Origin: Elusimicrobiota bacterium
Lineage (GTDB): Bacteria > Elusimicrobiota > Elusimicrobia > UBA1565 > UBA9628
Direction: 5' to 3'
Assembly (NCBI GenBank): GCA_016212855.1
Contig: JACRDP010000029.1
Coordinates: 62,001-126,000, forward strand
DNA length: 64,000 nucleotides
Part shown: positions 23,041 through 31,507 of the stretch, in pieces
Numbering within the stretch: position 1 is the stretch's first letter
Layout: every line of letters starts with the position of its first letter
The notes under the pieces: generated by a model
The model's input: only the letters and a program-made list of their open reading frames with translations
The model's database searches: none
What the model was told of the DNA's origin: nothing
Translations under genes and position numbers: made by a program

Positions 23041-23650
23041 GGGCGACCACCATGATGGCCTGGGGATAACGGATGCATGATCGCTCGCATAAGCCGCAGC
23101 CCACGCAGAAGTTCTCATCGAAGATCGGCCGTTCGCCCTGGCCCGTCTTCATCGCGGTGCCGGGGAAGGGGCACGCGCGGATGCACACGCCGCAGGTCTT
23201 GTCGTTGTAGGAGTAGCACAGGTTCTTATCGAGCTTCGCGCGACCCATGCGAACCTTGGTCGTCACCTCGGTCTTGAGCAGCTTCGTGAGCGCTCCGGTC
23301 GGGCAGACCTCGGTGCACCGGAGATAGTCGCCGCTCACCTTTTGGCACAGGTTGCAGGCCTGCTGCCGCGGGAGGACCATCGGAGTCCCATCCTCCCCGG
23401 GCCCGGGCTTGAGCGAGAACTTCTCGCCGTTGGCCGCGGTGAACATCACGATCGCCTGGCTCGGGCAGGCGTCGCCGCAGCGAGCGCACCGGATGCAACG
23501 CGACAGGAACTCGTCCTTCTCGAGCGCTCCCGGCGGGCGGATGACGCCCGTCTCGGCCGCGGCGGGACGCATGATCGCCGCACCGGCGGCCAAAGCCGCG
23601 CCGGTCACCGCCGCGTTCTTAAGAAACTCCCGCCGGCTGAGTTCTTTCAT
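23033..23650 (-). CDS. napG: NapG-like ferredoxin (copy 1)
   Basis: MKELSRREFLKNAAVTGAALAAGAAIM; IRPPGALEKDEFLSRCIRCARCGDACP; CVGCGLCERSC. Confidence 0.88.
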   Translation of the reverse strand: MKELSRREFLKNAAVTGAALAAGAAIMRPAAAETGVIRPPGALEKDEFLSRCIRCARCGDACPSQAIVMFTAANGEKFSLKPGPGEDGTPMVLPRQQACNLCQKVSGDYLRCTEVCPTGALTKLLKTEVTTKVRMGRAKLDKNLCYSYNDKTCGVCIRACPFPGTAMKTGQGERPIFDENFCVGCGLCERSCIRYPQAIMVVAHV

Positions 23651-23769
23651 GATCCCGCCGTCCTGACGGTAGCCGGGCAGGCCGGAAGCGCGAAGTTATC
23701 CCCGGCGTTTTCAACGTTGGAAGCGCGGGGGATAACCGTCGCCTTCGGGTCTGTGTGGCTCGAGGTCAT
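23647..23769 (-). CDS. possible 40-aa ORF translationally coupled to napG (ATGA overlap)
   Basis: MTSSHTDPKATVIPRASNVENAGDNFALPACPATVRTAGS*; fills the napA-napG gap; no homology recognised. Confidence 0.35.
   Translation of the reverse strand: MTSSHTDPKATVIPRASNVENAGDNFALPACPATVRTAGS
23695..23736. repeat. 42-nt near-perfect palindrome in napA-napG gap
   Basis: GTTATCCCCGGCGTTTTCAAC / GTTGGAAGCGCGGGGGATAAC: 21-bp arms, one mismatch and two possible G-U pairs. Confidence 0.85.
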
Positions 23770-23781
23770 TGCATGGCTCTC

Positions 23782-26556
23782 TTATGCGATCTTCTCCAGG
23801 CGCATCGCGATCTTCTTGTAGTCGGCCTGCCCCGACACCGGATCCCACGCGCGGGCGCTCACCGCGTTGACCAGCCACTTGTTCTTCGCGGGATCCGAGC
23901 TGTCGGCCACCGACAGATTCCACGGGCTGAACATGTAGCCCGCGGGGACCTGCGAACGGGCCGGCTTGACCATCGAGTCGGTGCCCACCGAGACGCGTCC
24001 CTCGTAGGAGCCCCGGCGCGTGACGATCCTCACGTTTTCTCCATCCTCGAGGCCCCAGCGCTGGGCGTCCTCGGGGCTGACCTCGACGTACTGCTCGGGC
24101 ACGAGCTTGAGCGTCGTCGGGCCTTGAATGGTCTTGGCCGAGTGGAAGTGCTCGTAGACGATGCCCAGGCCGAGCCAGAACGGATACTTGTTCTCCTTGG
24201 CGGCGTCGGCGAGCGTCTTGGTCGGGTCCTCGTAGAAGTCGAGGTCGGGAATTTCCGGAGGCAGGGCGTTGTCGCGGGCCTTGATGAGCAGATCCATGTT
24301 GTCCATGAGAAACGGCTGCTTCTCCGCCGCCTCGAGCATCTCCTTGTTCGAAGCACCCTGGCGCTTCTTCATGCCGACGCTCTCGCCGAAGCTCATGAGC
24401 TTGCCGCAGGTTTCCTTGAGCGTCGAGTAGTTCTGCTCGCACAGCTTCATCTTCGCCTTGCCGTTGGTGTGCGCGAAGGACCCGTAGGGCTGGCCGGCCC
24501 AGCCTTCCTGGCCGAGATAGCGCCGGGGCGTGCCGCCCTTCTTGGCGATCGCGTAGGTCGGCGCGGGCCACTGCAGGCCGCGCAGACGGCGCAGTTGCTC
24601 GTACAGGCCGACGCCGTCGCGCTTCTCGACTTCGAGCATGCCGGTGAGGTCGGCGTCAGACCCTTTCGACGCCTTCACGATGTCGCGGAAGATGTCTTCG
24701 GGGTTGTAGAACTTCTGGCCGTAGCGGTTCTTGAGGGTCTTCTTGTAGGGGAAGATCTTGTCCGCGTCGAGCCCGAGCGCTTTCGCGAGAGACTTGGACT
24801 TGTCGATGGCCAGGTCCATGTCGGGCAGGGCTTCCATGAGAGGCTGCCCCTTCTCGTTTTTGCCGACCATGACGCCGTCGCAGACGTAGAGACGCCGCTC
24901 GCTTTGGATGTAGGTGCCTCCCGTCCATTCGCCCCAGGTGATCGCCGGGAACACGACGTCGGCGTAGAGAAGGTTGGGGGCGTGGCGGTAAATATCCTGC
25001 ACGACGACGAACATCTTAGTGAGAGCCGGCCGCACCAAGGTGTTCAGATCGGGCATGTGCACGTGCGTGGTGTACATCCAGAACATGGCCTTGAGGTCGC
25101 CCTTGAGCGCGCGTTCCATCATGGGAATGACCATGGTCGGCTTCTGCTTGAAGGTGAGATCAAGACGGCCTTCGGGCAAACGCCAGGCCTCGTTGATGTG
25201 CTTGCGCCACGGCTCGTTGTCGAGCCCCTTATTGAAGGGAAGCCGGCCGGTGAGGCCGCCCATGAGGCGCTCGCTCATCGCGTTGGGCTGCCCGGTCTGG
25301 GAGTGCGAGCCGCAGCCGGGGCGCCCGAGGTTGCCCGTGAGCAGGTGCAGGTTGATAATCGAGATGGTGTTGTGCTGGCCGTGGATCATCTGGTTGTAGC
25401 CGATGCCCCAAAAGGTGAGGCAGCCGCCCTTGCCGCGCTTGCGGCCCTTGATCGAGGCCTCGGCCCAGAGCTTGCCGATGTTCTCGATCTGCTCCACGGT
25501 GACGCGGCCGCGGTCGATGGGCTTGAGCTCGGCGACGACCTGCGCGGGGGAGTATCGCGCCTTGACGCCCTCGACGTACTCGCGCCAACCGTCGACGTTC
25601 TTGTCGAGCCACTCCGGCGGCATGAGCGCCTCCGGGTACTTGGTGATGACCACATGGGCGATGGCGTTGAGATAGGAAATGTCGCCGTTGATCGTCTGGA
25701 AGTGGAAGGAGTTGCGCGGATCGATTTCCTCCAAGCCCTGAACGGTGCCGGTCCGGCGCGGATCGGAGACGAGGGTGGGGATTCCCTTTTCGCGCTTGTG
25801 GTCGGCGACGCGCCAGAACATGATCGGATGCGCCTCGCGGGCGTTGTGGCCCCAGAACGAGATGAAGTCCGCCAGCTCGATGTCGTCGTAGGAGGTCGGG
25901 GGGGTGTCGGAGCCGTAGGAATGGAAGTAGCCCGTCGCCGCCGAGGTCATGCACATGCGCGCGTTGGCCTCGATGGAGTTGGAGCCGAGCACGCCCTTCA
26001 TGAGGACGTTCTCGATCCACTGGGCCTCCATGGTGAGCTGGCCGGAGCCGTTGAGGCCGACGGCGCCGCCGCCCTGAGTCTTGACGATCTCGGCGATGCG
26101 CTTGGTGACGAGTTCCTCGGCCTCCTCGTAGCTCGCCTCGCGGTACACCGACTCGTCGTAGCGCCCCTTGGTTTCGGAGACGTGGCCGCGCAGGGGATCG
26201 CTCATGTCTTTGCGGATGAGGCACTTCTCGAGGCGGTCGCGGTAGATGGGCTCCTGCGCGTTGAGGCCCTTGATGCACATGACGCCCTTGTTGGTGGGGT
26301 GAAGCTTGTCGGGGACCATGCCGACGATGGTGTCGCCCTCGACCTGGATAAGGGCGCCGCAGCCGACGCCGCAGTAAGGGCATTGGGACTGGAGCTCCTT
26401 GCGAAACTTCCCGCCCATGACCTTGGAGACTTCGGCCGCGCTGGCGACCTCGCCTGGAAGCTGCGAGATGGCTAACGCCGCGGCGGCGGCGGCGCCGCTC
26501 GCCTTGAGGAAGTCTCTGCGCGTCAGGTCCGACTCATCCATTTTCTTCTTGTCCAT
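23782..26556 (-). CDS. napA: NapA-like periplasmic molybdopterin nitrate reductase (Tat substrate)
   Basis: DLTRRDFLKASGAAAAAAL Tat signal; CPYCGVGCGALIQVEGD...GVMCIKGLNAQEPIYRDRL; NARMCMTSAATGYFHSYGSD; FWGHNAREAHPIMFWR. Confidence 0.85.
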   Translation of the reverse strand: MDKKKMDESDLTRRDFLKASGAAAAAALAISQLPGEVASAAEVSKVMGGKFRKELQSQCPYCGVGCGALIQVEGDTIVGMVPDKLHPTNKGVMCIKGLNAQEPIYRDRLEKCLIRKDMSDPLRGHVSETKGRYDESVYREASYEEAEELVTKRIAEIVKTQGGGAVGLNGSGQLTMEAQWIENVLMKGVLGSNSIEANARMCMTSAATGYFHSYGSDTPPTSYDDIELADFISFWGHNAREAHPIMFWRVADHKREKGIPTLVSDPRRTGTVQGLEEIDPRNSFHFQTINGDISYLNAIAHVVITKYPEALMPPEWLDKNVDGWREYVEGVKARYSPAQVVAELKPIDRGRVTVEQIENIGKLWAEASIKGRKRGKGGCLTFWGIGYNQMIHGQHNTISIINLHLLTGNLGRPGCGSHSQTGQPNAMSERLMGGLTGRLPFNKGLDNEPWRKHINEAWRLPEGRLDLTFKQKPTMVIPMMERALKGDLKAMFWMYTTHVHMPDLNTLVRPALTKMFVVVQDIYRHAPNLLYADVVFPAITWGEWTGGTYIQSERRLYVCDGVMVGKNEKGQPLMEALPDMDLAIDKSKSLAKALGLDADKIFPYKKTLKNRYGQKFYNPEDIFRDIVKASKGSDADLTGMLEVEKRDGVGLYEQLRRLRGLQWPAPTYAIAKKGGTPRRYLGQEGWAGQPYGSFAHTNGKAKMKLCEQNYSTLKETCGKLMSFGESVGMKKRQGASNKEMLEAAEKQPFLMDNMDLLIKARDNALPPEIPDLDFYEDPTKTLADAAKENKYPFWLGLGIVYEHFHSAKTIQGPTTLKLVPEQYVEVSPEDAQRWGLEDGENVRIVTRRGSYEGRVSVGTDSMVKPARSQVPAGYMFSPWNLSVADSSDPAKNKWLVNAVSARAWDPVSGQADYKKIAMRLEKIA

Positions 26557-26569
26557 GAATCCCCCGAAT

Positions 26570-27817
26570 TTAAAAATTGAACGCCGCTTGGAAAAATCCC
26601 CAATCGCGATCCGCGCGAGTGGTCGTGGTCTTGACGAACGAGCCGGCGAAGAAGCGCGAGTAGCCGAACCAGAGCGTGATGACCTCGCGGAATTTTCCCT
26701 TCACATGAAGATCGAGCTCGTTGCCGATCTCCTTGCCCGCGGCCCCCGTGGCCGAGCGCGTGATCTGCGTTCCAGTCGAGTCGTACCAGGAGTCGGAGGC
26801 GTGGTGAAGGCGGAAGTGATGGAAGTCGGCCTGCACGCGCCAGTCGACCTTGGGGTCGATGGACACGCTTCCTTTGAAGTCGTGCCCGTTCTTCCAGGCG
26901 AACACATCTTGGTAGCCCTGGTAAGAGTGGCCGAAGGGATAAAGAGGGTCGAAGGTTTGCAGCTGGTTATCCGAAGGGTTTGAGTCGCCGCTGGCGAAGT
27001 CGTACTCGGCTCCGAGGCGCGGCTTGAGAGCATGGTCGAAGGTGTAGCCGCCGGTCGCGGCCAGCGCCCAGGCGCGCACGCGCTGGCCGGCGGTGCGGCC
27101 GAACTGCCAATCCGCCTCGCCGGTGTAGTCGAAGCGATCGGGCGTGCCCTTAAAGCGGGCGCCGACCGTCCGGTCGCTGCGGTTGCCCTTCGTGCCGTGC
27201 TCGTTGGTGAAGGAGTCGTCGCCCTGGTCGCGGCCGAGAATATAGGCGTCGAACTCGTGCTTGGGCACCGCCTTGCAGGTCGTGTACAAGCCCCAGAAGT
27301 TGCCGTTGCGCTTGGCGATGTTGACCTCCTTGATGACGGTCTCGAAAAGGTCCACGGTGTAATTGCTGCCGCGCCAGCGCAGGCGCGCGCCGTCCCAGGC
27401 CCGGGCGATATTGCTCCAGTCGAGCGGGCTGATCAGGCGCTGGTCGCCGTACTGCAGTTCCTGGCGTCCGGCGCGCAGGTCCAGCGGCTGGGCGAAGAGG
27501 TCGAGGACATCGACATAGCCCTGGTGCAGATCCACATTGGCCGAGTTCGCCGTCACCGAGGCCTCCGAGCCCCAGTTCCGGGAATCCTGGATTTGAATGA
27601 AGCCTTTGACGCCTTGTCCCGCGTCGACGCCGACGCCGAGGCGGGTGCGCAGCATGGTCGTGTCGTAGCCGCGGCGCTTGAGCGGCGTCGCGTAGCTTTC
27701 GATGTTCGTGGTCTCGGCGCGCGCGCGAATCTGGCCGCTGAAGGTGAACTTGGGCGGTTCGATGGCGGCCGAGGCCGAGGCGGTGATGAGAAGCAGCAGC
27801 GAGGACGAGACGATCAT
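26570..27817 (-). CDS. outer-membrane porin, alginate-export-like beta-barrel
   Basis: MIVSSSLLLLITASASAAIEPPKFTFSGQIRARAETTN...ELQYGDQRLISPLDWSNIARAWDGARLRWRG; terminal ...DWGFFQAAFNF. Confidence 0.8.
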   Translation of the reverse strand: MIVSSSLLLLITASASAAIEPPKFTFSGQIRARAETTNIESYATPLKRRGYDTTMLRTRLGVGVDAGQGVKGFIQIQDSRNWGSEASVTANSANVDLHQGYVDVLDLFAQPLDLRAGRQELQYGDQRLISPLDWSNIARAWDGARLRWRGSNYTVDLFETVIKEVNIAKRNGNFWGLYTTCKAVPKHEFDAYILGRDQGDDSFTNEHGTKGNRSDRTVGARFKGTPDRFDYTGEADWQFGRTAGQRVRAWALAATGGYTFDHALKPRLGAEYDFASGDSNPSDNQLQTFDPLYPFGHSYQGYQDVFAWKNGHDFKGSVSIDPKVDWRVQADFHHFRLHHASDSWYDSTGTQITRSATGAAGKEIGNELDLHVKGKFREVITLWFGYSRFFAGSFVKTTTTRADRDWGFFQAAFNF

Positions 27818-28269
27818 TTGATTTCTCCTTGTTCGAGTTCGAAATTGGGCGCGCCGAGGTCGGCCAGCGTGATTGCGTCCAGGCGCCGCCACAGCGAACC
27901 TTCGGCGCGGGCCACGAATTGGTGCATCGCGCAGGGCTCGGCCGCGTCGCAGTCTTTGGCCTCGATCATGCAGGGGACGGGTCCTTTCTCCAAATGCCGT
28001 GACGTGGCGACGATCTCCGAGAGAGTTATGTCGGTGGCGGGGCGTCGCAGGCGATAGCCGCCTTTGGCGCCCCGGCGGCTGTCGAGGACGCCGATATTCG
28101 CGAGGCGCTGGAGAATCTTGGACAGATAGCTCGGGGAGAGTTCCGTCATTCGGGAAATCTCTCCGACCATGTGGTACTCGCCCGCCGGTACTTTGGCGAG
28201 GTAGAGAGCGGCGCTGACGGCGTAGCGCGATGACAGCGGCAGATGGAGAAGTCGCGTATCCGGATTCAT
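27814..28269 (-). CDS. Rrf2-family regulator with three-Cys motif
   Basis: MNPDTRLLHLPLSSRYAVSAALYLAKVPAGEYHMVGEISRMTELSPSYLSKILQRLANIGVLDSRRGAKGGYRL; CMIEAKDCDAAEPC; ATGA overlap with porin. Confidence 0.9.
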   Translation of the reverse strand: MNPDTRLLHLPLSSRYAVSAALYLAKVPAGEYHMVGEISRMTELSPSYLSKILQRLANIGVLDSRRGAKGGYRLRRPATDITLSEIVATSRHLEKGPVPCMIEAKDCDAAEPCAMHQFVARAEGSLWRRLDAITLADLGAPNFELEQGEIK

Positions 28270-28283
28270 CAGTCCGTTATATT

Positions 28284-28298
28284 GCAACGGAACAGCCA
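28284..28298 (-). promoter_or_regulatory. sigma54 promoter: TGGCTG-TTCCG-TTGC
   Basis: 15 nt from the rrf2 ATG; heads the rrf2-porin-napA-act run. Confidence 0.7.
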
Positions 28299-28315
28299 AT
28301 CGCGATGGTGCGCGA

Positions 28316-29305
28316 TTAGCCGCCGATCGAGCACATGAAGCGCGGGCTTGCGTCCGGCGCCGCGAGCCGTGCGACCATGTCGTGGCTCCCGGGCTTGTTG
28401 CGGATGGCCTCACGGATAAGAGCCATGAGCGTATTCACGCCGGCGCTCGCGCGCAGAGGCGTGCGCAGGTCCACTCCTTCTTCTCCATCGAGGCAAGGGA
28501 TCAAGGTTCCGCTCGCGGAAAGTCGTACGCGGTTGCACGCGTCGCAGAAGCCGCAGCTCAAGGCGCTGATAAATCCGATCGTGCCTGAAGCACCCGGCCT
28601 GCGGTAATAGCGCGCGGGTCCGTGGCCCAGGGGACGCTCCTCCGGCGATGCCGGCGCCAGAGGCGCGGCCTGGGAGAGCATATCTCCGAGCGGGACACGG
28701 CGCTCAGCGCTGAAAAATCCGGTCTCGCCCATGGGCATGAGCTCGATGAACCGGACATGAAGCGGTTTTTTGTCGGTCAGCGCCGCGAAGGCGCCGATCT
28801 CGTCGTCATTCATCCCTTTGGCGACGACCACGTTCAGCTTGACCGGGGCCAGCCGTGCGTCCAGCGCGGCTTCGATTCCCGAGAGCACGTCGTTAAGCGC
28901 CCCGAAGCGGGCGATCTTGGCGAAGCGCGCCGGGTCGAGAGTGTCGAGGCTGATGTTGACGCGGCTTAAGCCCGCCGCCTTCAGCTCGTGCGCGAATCCT
29001 CCGAGTAGGACGCCGTTCGTGCTCAGGGAGAGATCGTTGACGCCCGCAATGCGCGAGAGCCGCCGCACCAGCCCCGGCAGACCGGGGCGCACCAGAGGTT
29101 CGCCGCCGGTGAGGCGGATCTTCGACACGCCCATGCGCGCGAAGGCGCTGACCAGCTCCACGATCTCGTCGTCGCTCAGCAGGTCGGCGCCGGGTGAAAA
29201 GCGGGGGGCGACCTCGGGCAGGCAATAGACGCAACGCAGGTTGCACCGGTCCGTGACCGAGAGGCGCAGATACTCGATCGTGCGGCCAAGGCCGTCGCTC
29301 AGCAT
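28316..29305 (-). CDS. moaA: GTP 3',8-cyclase
   Basis: YLRLSVTDRCNLRCVYCLPE; RLTGGEPLVRPGLPGLVRRL; C-terminal CGFCDACNRVRLSASGTLIPCL. Confidence 0.95.
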   Translation of the reverse strand: MLSDGLGRTIEYLRLSVTDRCNLRCVYCLPEVAPRFSPGADLLSDDEIVELVSAFARMGVSKIRLTGGEPLVRPGLPGLVRRLSRIAGVNDLSLSTNGVLLGGFAHELKAAGLSRVNISLDTLDPARFAKIARFGALNDVLSGIEAALDARLAPVKLNVVVAKGMNDDEIGAFAALTDKKPLHVRFIELMPMGETGFFSAERRVPLGDMLSQAAPLAPASPEERPLGHGPARYYRRPGASGTIGFISALSCGFCDACNRVRLSASGTLIPCLDGEEGVDLRTPLRASAGVNTLMALIREAIRNKPGSHDMVARLAAPDASPRFMCSIGG

Positions 29306-29901
29306 GACAGGCGCCCCTTGGCCCGCGCGTAATCCTCGCGCGTGTCGATGTCCATGAACGACAAGCCCTCCGGATCGACGCTCGAAATCTCCCCTTCCAG
29401 CATGAAGCGAGTTCGCAGGGAATCAAACAAGCGGGAGATCCCGAGAGCATCCTCCTCGATCGAGGCGCGGACCATGCCCACGCAGCTGCGCGCGTAGACG
29501 CCGCACAGAGGTTGCCGGCGGCCTCGCCAAACCGGGATGACGGCGTCGTAATCGGCGCGCAATTCCCAGAGCGCGGAAATGAGCGCCGGCCGCACGAAGG
29601 GCATGTCGCAGGCGACGACGAAGGCGTGGCCGGTCTCGAGACGGTGCAGGGCGGTGAACAGCCCGCCCATCGGGTGTCCTTCGTGGCAGAGGTCGGCGAT
29701 GACTTCAACCCGCTCGCTCTTGAGAAAAGCGAGCTCCGCCGCGTTTTTCGTCACGACGAGGACCTTGGGCAGGACTTCGAGGAGCGAATCGACGACCCCC
29801 CGGACCAAGGGCGCTCCGTTCCAATCGGCCAACGCTTTATTGGCGCCGAACCGGCTGCTGCGCCCGCCCGCCAGAACCACGCCGGTCAGCTCGCCGATCA
29901 T
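29299..29901 (-). CDS. mobA: molybdenum cofactor guanylyltransferase
   Basis: MIGELTGVVLAGGRSSRFGANKALADWNGAPLV. Confidence 0.92.
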   Translation of the reverse strand: MIGELTGVVLAGGRSSRFGANKALADWNGAPLVRGVVDSLLEVLPKVLVVTKNAAELAFLKSERVEVIADLCHEGHPMGGLFTALHRLETGHAFVVACDMPFVRPALISALWELRADYDAVIPVWRGRRQPLCGVYARSCVGMVRASIEEDALGISRLFDSLRTRFMLEGEISSVDPEGLSFMDIDTREDYARAKGRLSC

Positions 29902-31136
29902 TTAAGCCACCGGAACTTGAGCGCGTCGCCGCGGACGATGCGCGAGACTCCGGAGGGCGCCACCGCCAGGGCGTTGGCCCGCGACGCCATGCCGAGCATG
30001 GCCGAGCCCTGCGGACGGAGGATGGTCAGCTCGTAGCCGCCGGACGCGGGCTCGGCCCGGCAGAAGAGATATTGCCGGCGATCCTCGGGTTTGGGATAGT
30101 CATTGAGCGCGGTGCCGGTGAGGTGGTAGCTGGGATGCTTGGGCGCGTAGCCTTGGAGCGACTCGAGGGCCGGGCGCACGAATTCCTCCAGGCACACCAA
30201 CGCGGCGATGGGATTTCCGGGGAGACCGAAGGCGAGCTTGGGGCGCGCTCCGGGAGCCTCGTACACTCCGAAGAGAAGAGGCTTGCCGGGCTTGATGGCG
30301 ACCTTCCAGAAGACCTCGCGGACGCCGAGCTCGGCGAACACGGACTTGGTGCAGTCGAAATCGCCGACGGAGACGCCGCCCGAGACGACCAGAACATCGG
30401 CCTGCGCCAACGCGGAGGAGAGCACGGCACGCAGGGCGTCGGGTTTATCCGGAGCGATGCCGAGATTTTCGACAGGCACGCCCCAGCGCGACAGCGCGGC
30501 CTGGAGCGCGGGGCCGTTCGAGTTTCTAATCCGGCCCGCGGCCGGCTCATCCCGATAATCCACGAGCTCGTCGCCGGTGGCGAGCACGGCGACCCGGGGC
30601 CGCCGGATCACGGACACCTCCGTGATTCCTTGCGCGGCGAGCAAAGCGACGTCGTAGGGGCACAGCAACGCGCCCCGATCGAGCAGAAGGCTCCCTTCCT
30701 GGACATCCTCGCCGCGGACGCGCACATGGCTTCCGGACCGGGTCGCCTTCGCCATTCTGACGGCGCCGCGCGACCCGGGCTCGGTCATCTCCACCATCAC
30801 GACGCTGTCGGCGCCCCGGGGAAGAGGGGCGCCGGTCATGATGCGGACCGCTTCGCCCGTCTTGACCTCGATGCGGCCCGTCTCGCCCGCGCGGATGGTC
30901 TCGCGCACCGTCAGCTCCACGGGATGATCCGGCGAGGCGTCCTTGATGTCCGCGGCCCTCAGGGCGAAGCCGTCCATCGCCGAATTATCGAACGGGGGGA
31001 GCGCGTCGCGGGCGCGGACCTCGGCGGCAAGGACGCGATCGACGGCCTGCGCGAGCGGGACCGTTTCGGCGCCGAGCGCCGGCGCGTGGTCGAATATCAG
31101 ACGCAGCGCGGCGTCCGGGCAAAGCAGTTCCTTCAT
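29898..31136 (-). CDS. moeA: molybdopterin molybdenumtransferase
   Basis: PPFDNSAMDGFALRAADI; MTGAPLPRGADSVVMVE; VVSGGVSVGDFD; FGLPGNPIAALV. Confidence 0.95.
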   Translation of the reverse strand: MKELLCPDAALRLIFDHAPALGAETVPLAQAVDRVLAAEVRARDALPPFDNSAMDGFALRAADIKDASPDHPVELTVRETIRAGETGRIEVKTGEAVRIMTGAPLPRGADSVVMVEMTEPGSRGAVRMAKATRSGSHVRVRGEDVQEGSLLLDRGALLCPYDVALLAAQGITEVSVIRRPRVAVLATGDELVDYRDEPAAGRIRNSNGPALQAALSRWGVPVENLGIAPDKPDALRAVLSSALAQADVLVVSGGVSVGDFDCTKSVFAELGVREVFWKVAIKPGKPLLFGVYEAPGARPKLAFGLPGNPIAALVCLEEFVRPALESLQGYAPKHPSYHLTGTALNDYPKPEDRRQYLFCRAEPASGGYELTILRPQGSAMLGMASRANALAVAPSGVSRIVRGDALKFRWLK

Positions 31137-31266
31137 CGCGACACTCTCCTTTCTAATTCAGCCCCGCTGCGGCGGGCTTCGAGAGGGCGAGGCCTTTCGA
31201 CCTGCGCCCTGGCGACCGGAGAGTCGTGACTCAGCGAGTGTTAGACCGTCCGGCTCGGAGCGACTT
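31137..31266 (-). promoter_or_regulatory. structured leader of moeA, candidate Moco-type riboswitch
   Basis: 7-bp pairing ACTCTCC/GGAGAGT sequesters the SD; enclosed GNRA hairpin GGGCGcAGGUC[GAAA]GGCCUCGCCC and AGCCCGC/GCGGGGCU stem; alternative hairpin GAGTCACGACTC. Confidence 0.5.
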
Positions 31267-31440
31267 CTAGATCTTTTTGTCTTCGGCCGGCGTTTCCCCC
31301 GCGACATCCTTCAGACCGGTTTTAAAGGCGTTGAAGGACTGTCCCAATCCTCTCGCGGCCTCGGGCAGGCGCTTGGCTCCGAAAATGAGCACCGCAATCC
31401 CGAGTATGACGGCCAGTTCGGTCATTCCAATGTTGGGCAT
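31267..31440 (-). CDS. tatA: TatA/E-type twin-arginine translocase subunit (57 aa)
   Basis: Manual translation MPNIGMTELAVILGIAVLIFGAKRLPEAARGLGQSFNAFKTGLKDVAGETPAEDKKI*; classic TatA N-terminus. Below the track's size cutoff. Confidence 0.93.
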   Translation of the reverse strand: MPNIGMTELAVILGIAVLIFGAKRLPEAARGLGQSFNAFKTGLKDVAGETPAEDKKI

Positions 31441-31467
31441 CGCAGTTCTCCTGTCAGGGGAGCAAGC

Positions 31468-31482
31468 GCAACGAAACGGCCA
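31468..31482 (-). promoter_or_regulatory. sigma54 promoter: TGGCCG-TTTCG-TTGC
   Basis: 28 nt from tatA ATG, with SD AGGAG in the leader. Confidence 0.75.
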
Positions 31483-31507
31483 TCGGCAGGCGGCCGCGTC
31501 GGCTCGA

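Noticed and set aside
23755-26475. 906-aa plus-strand ORF
   Set aside because: Antisense shadow of napA; low-complexity Ala/Val/Asp/Arg composition, no motifs.
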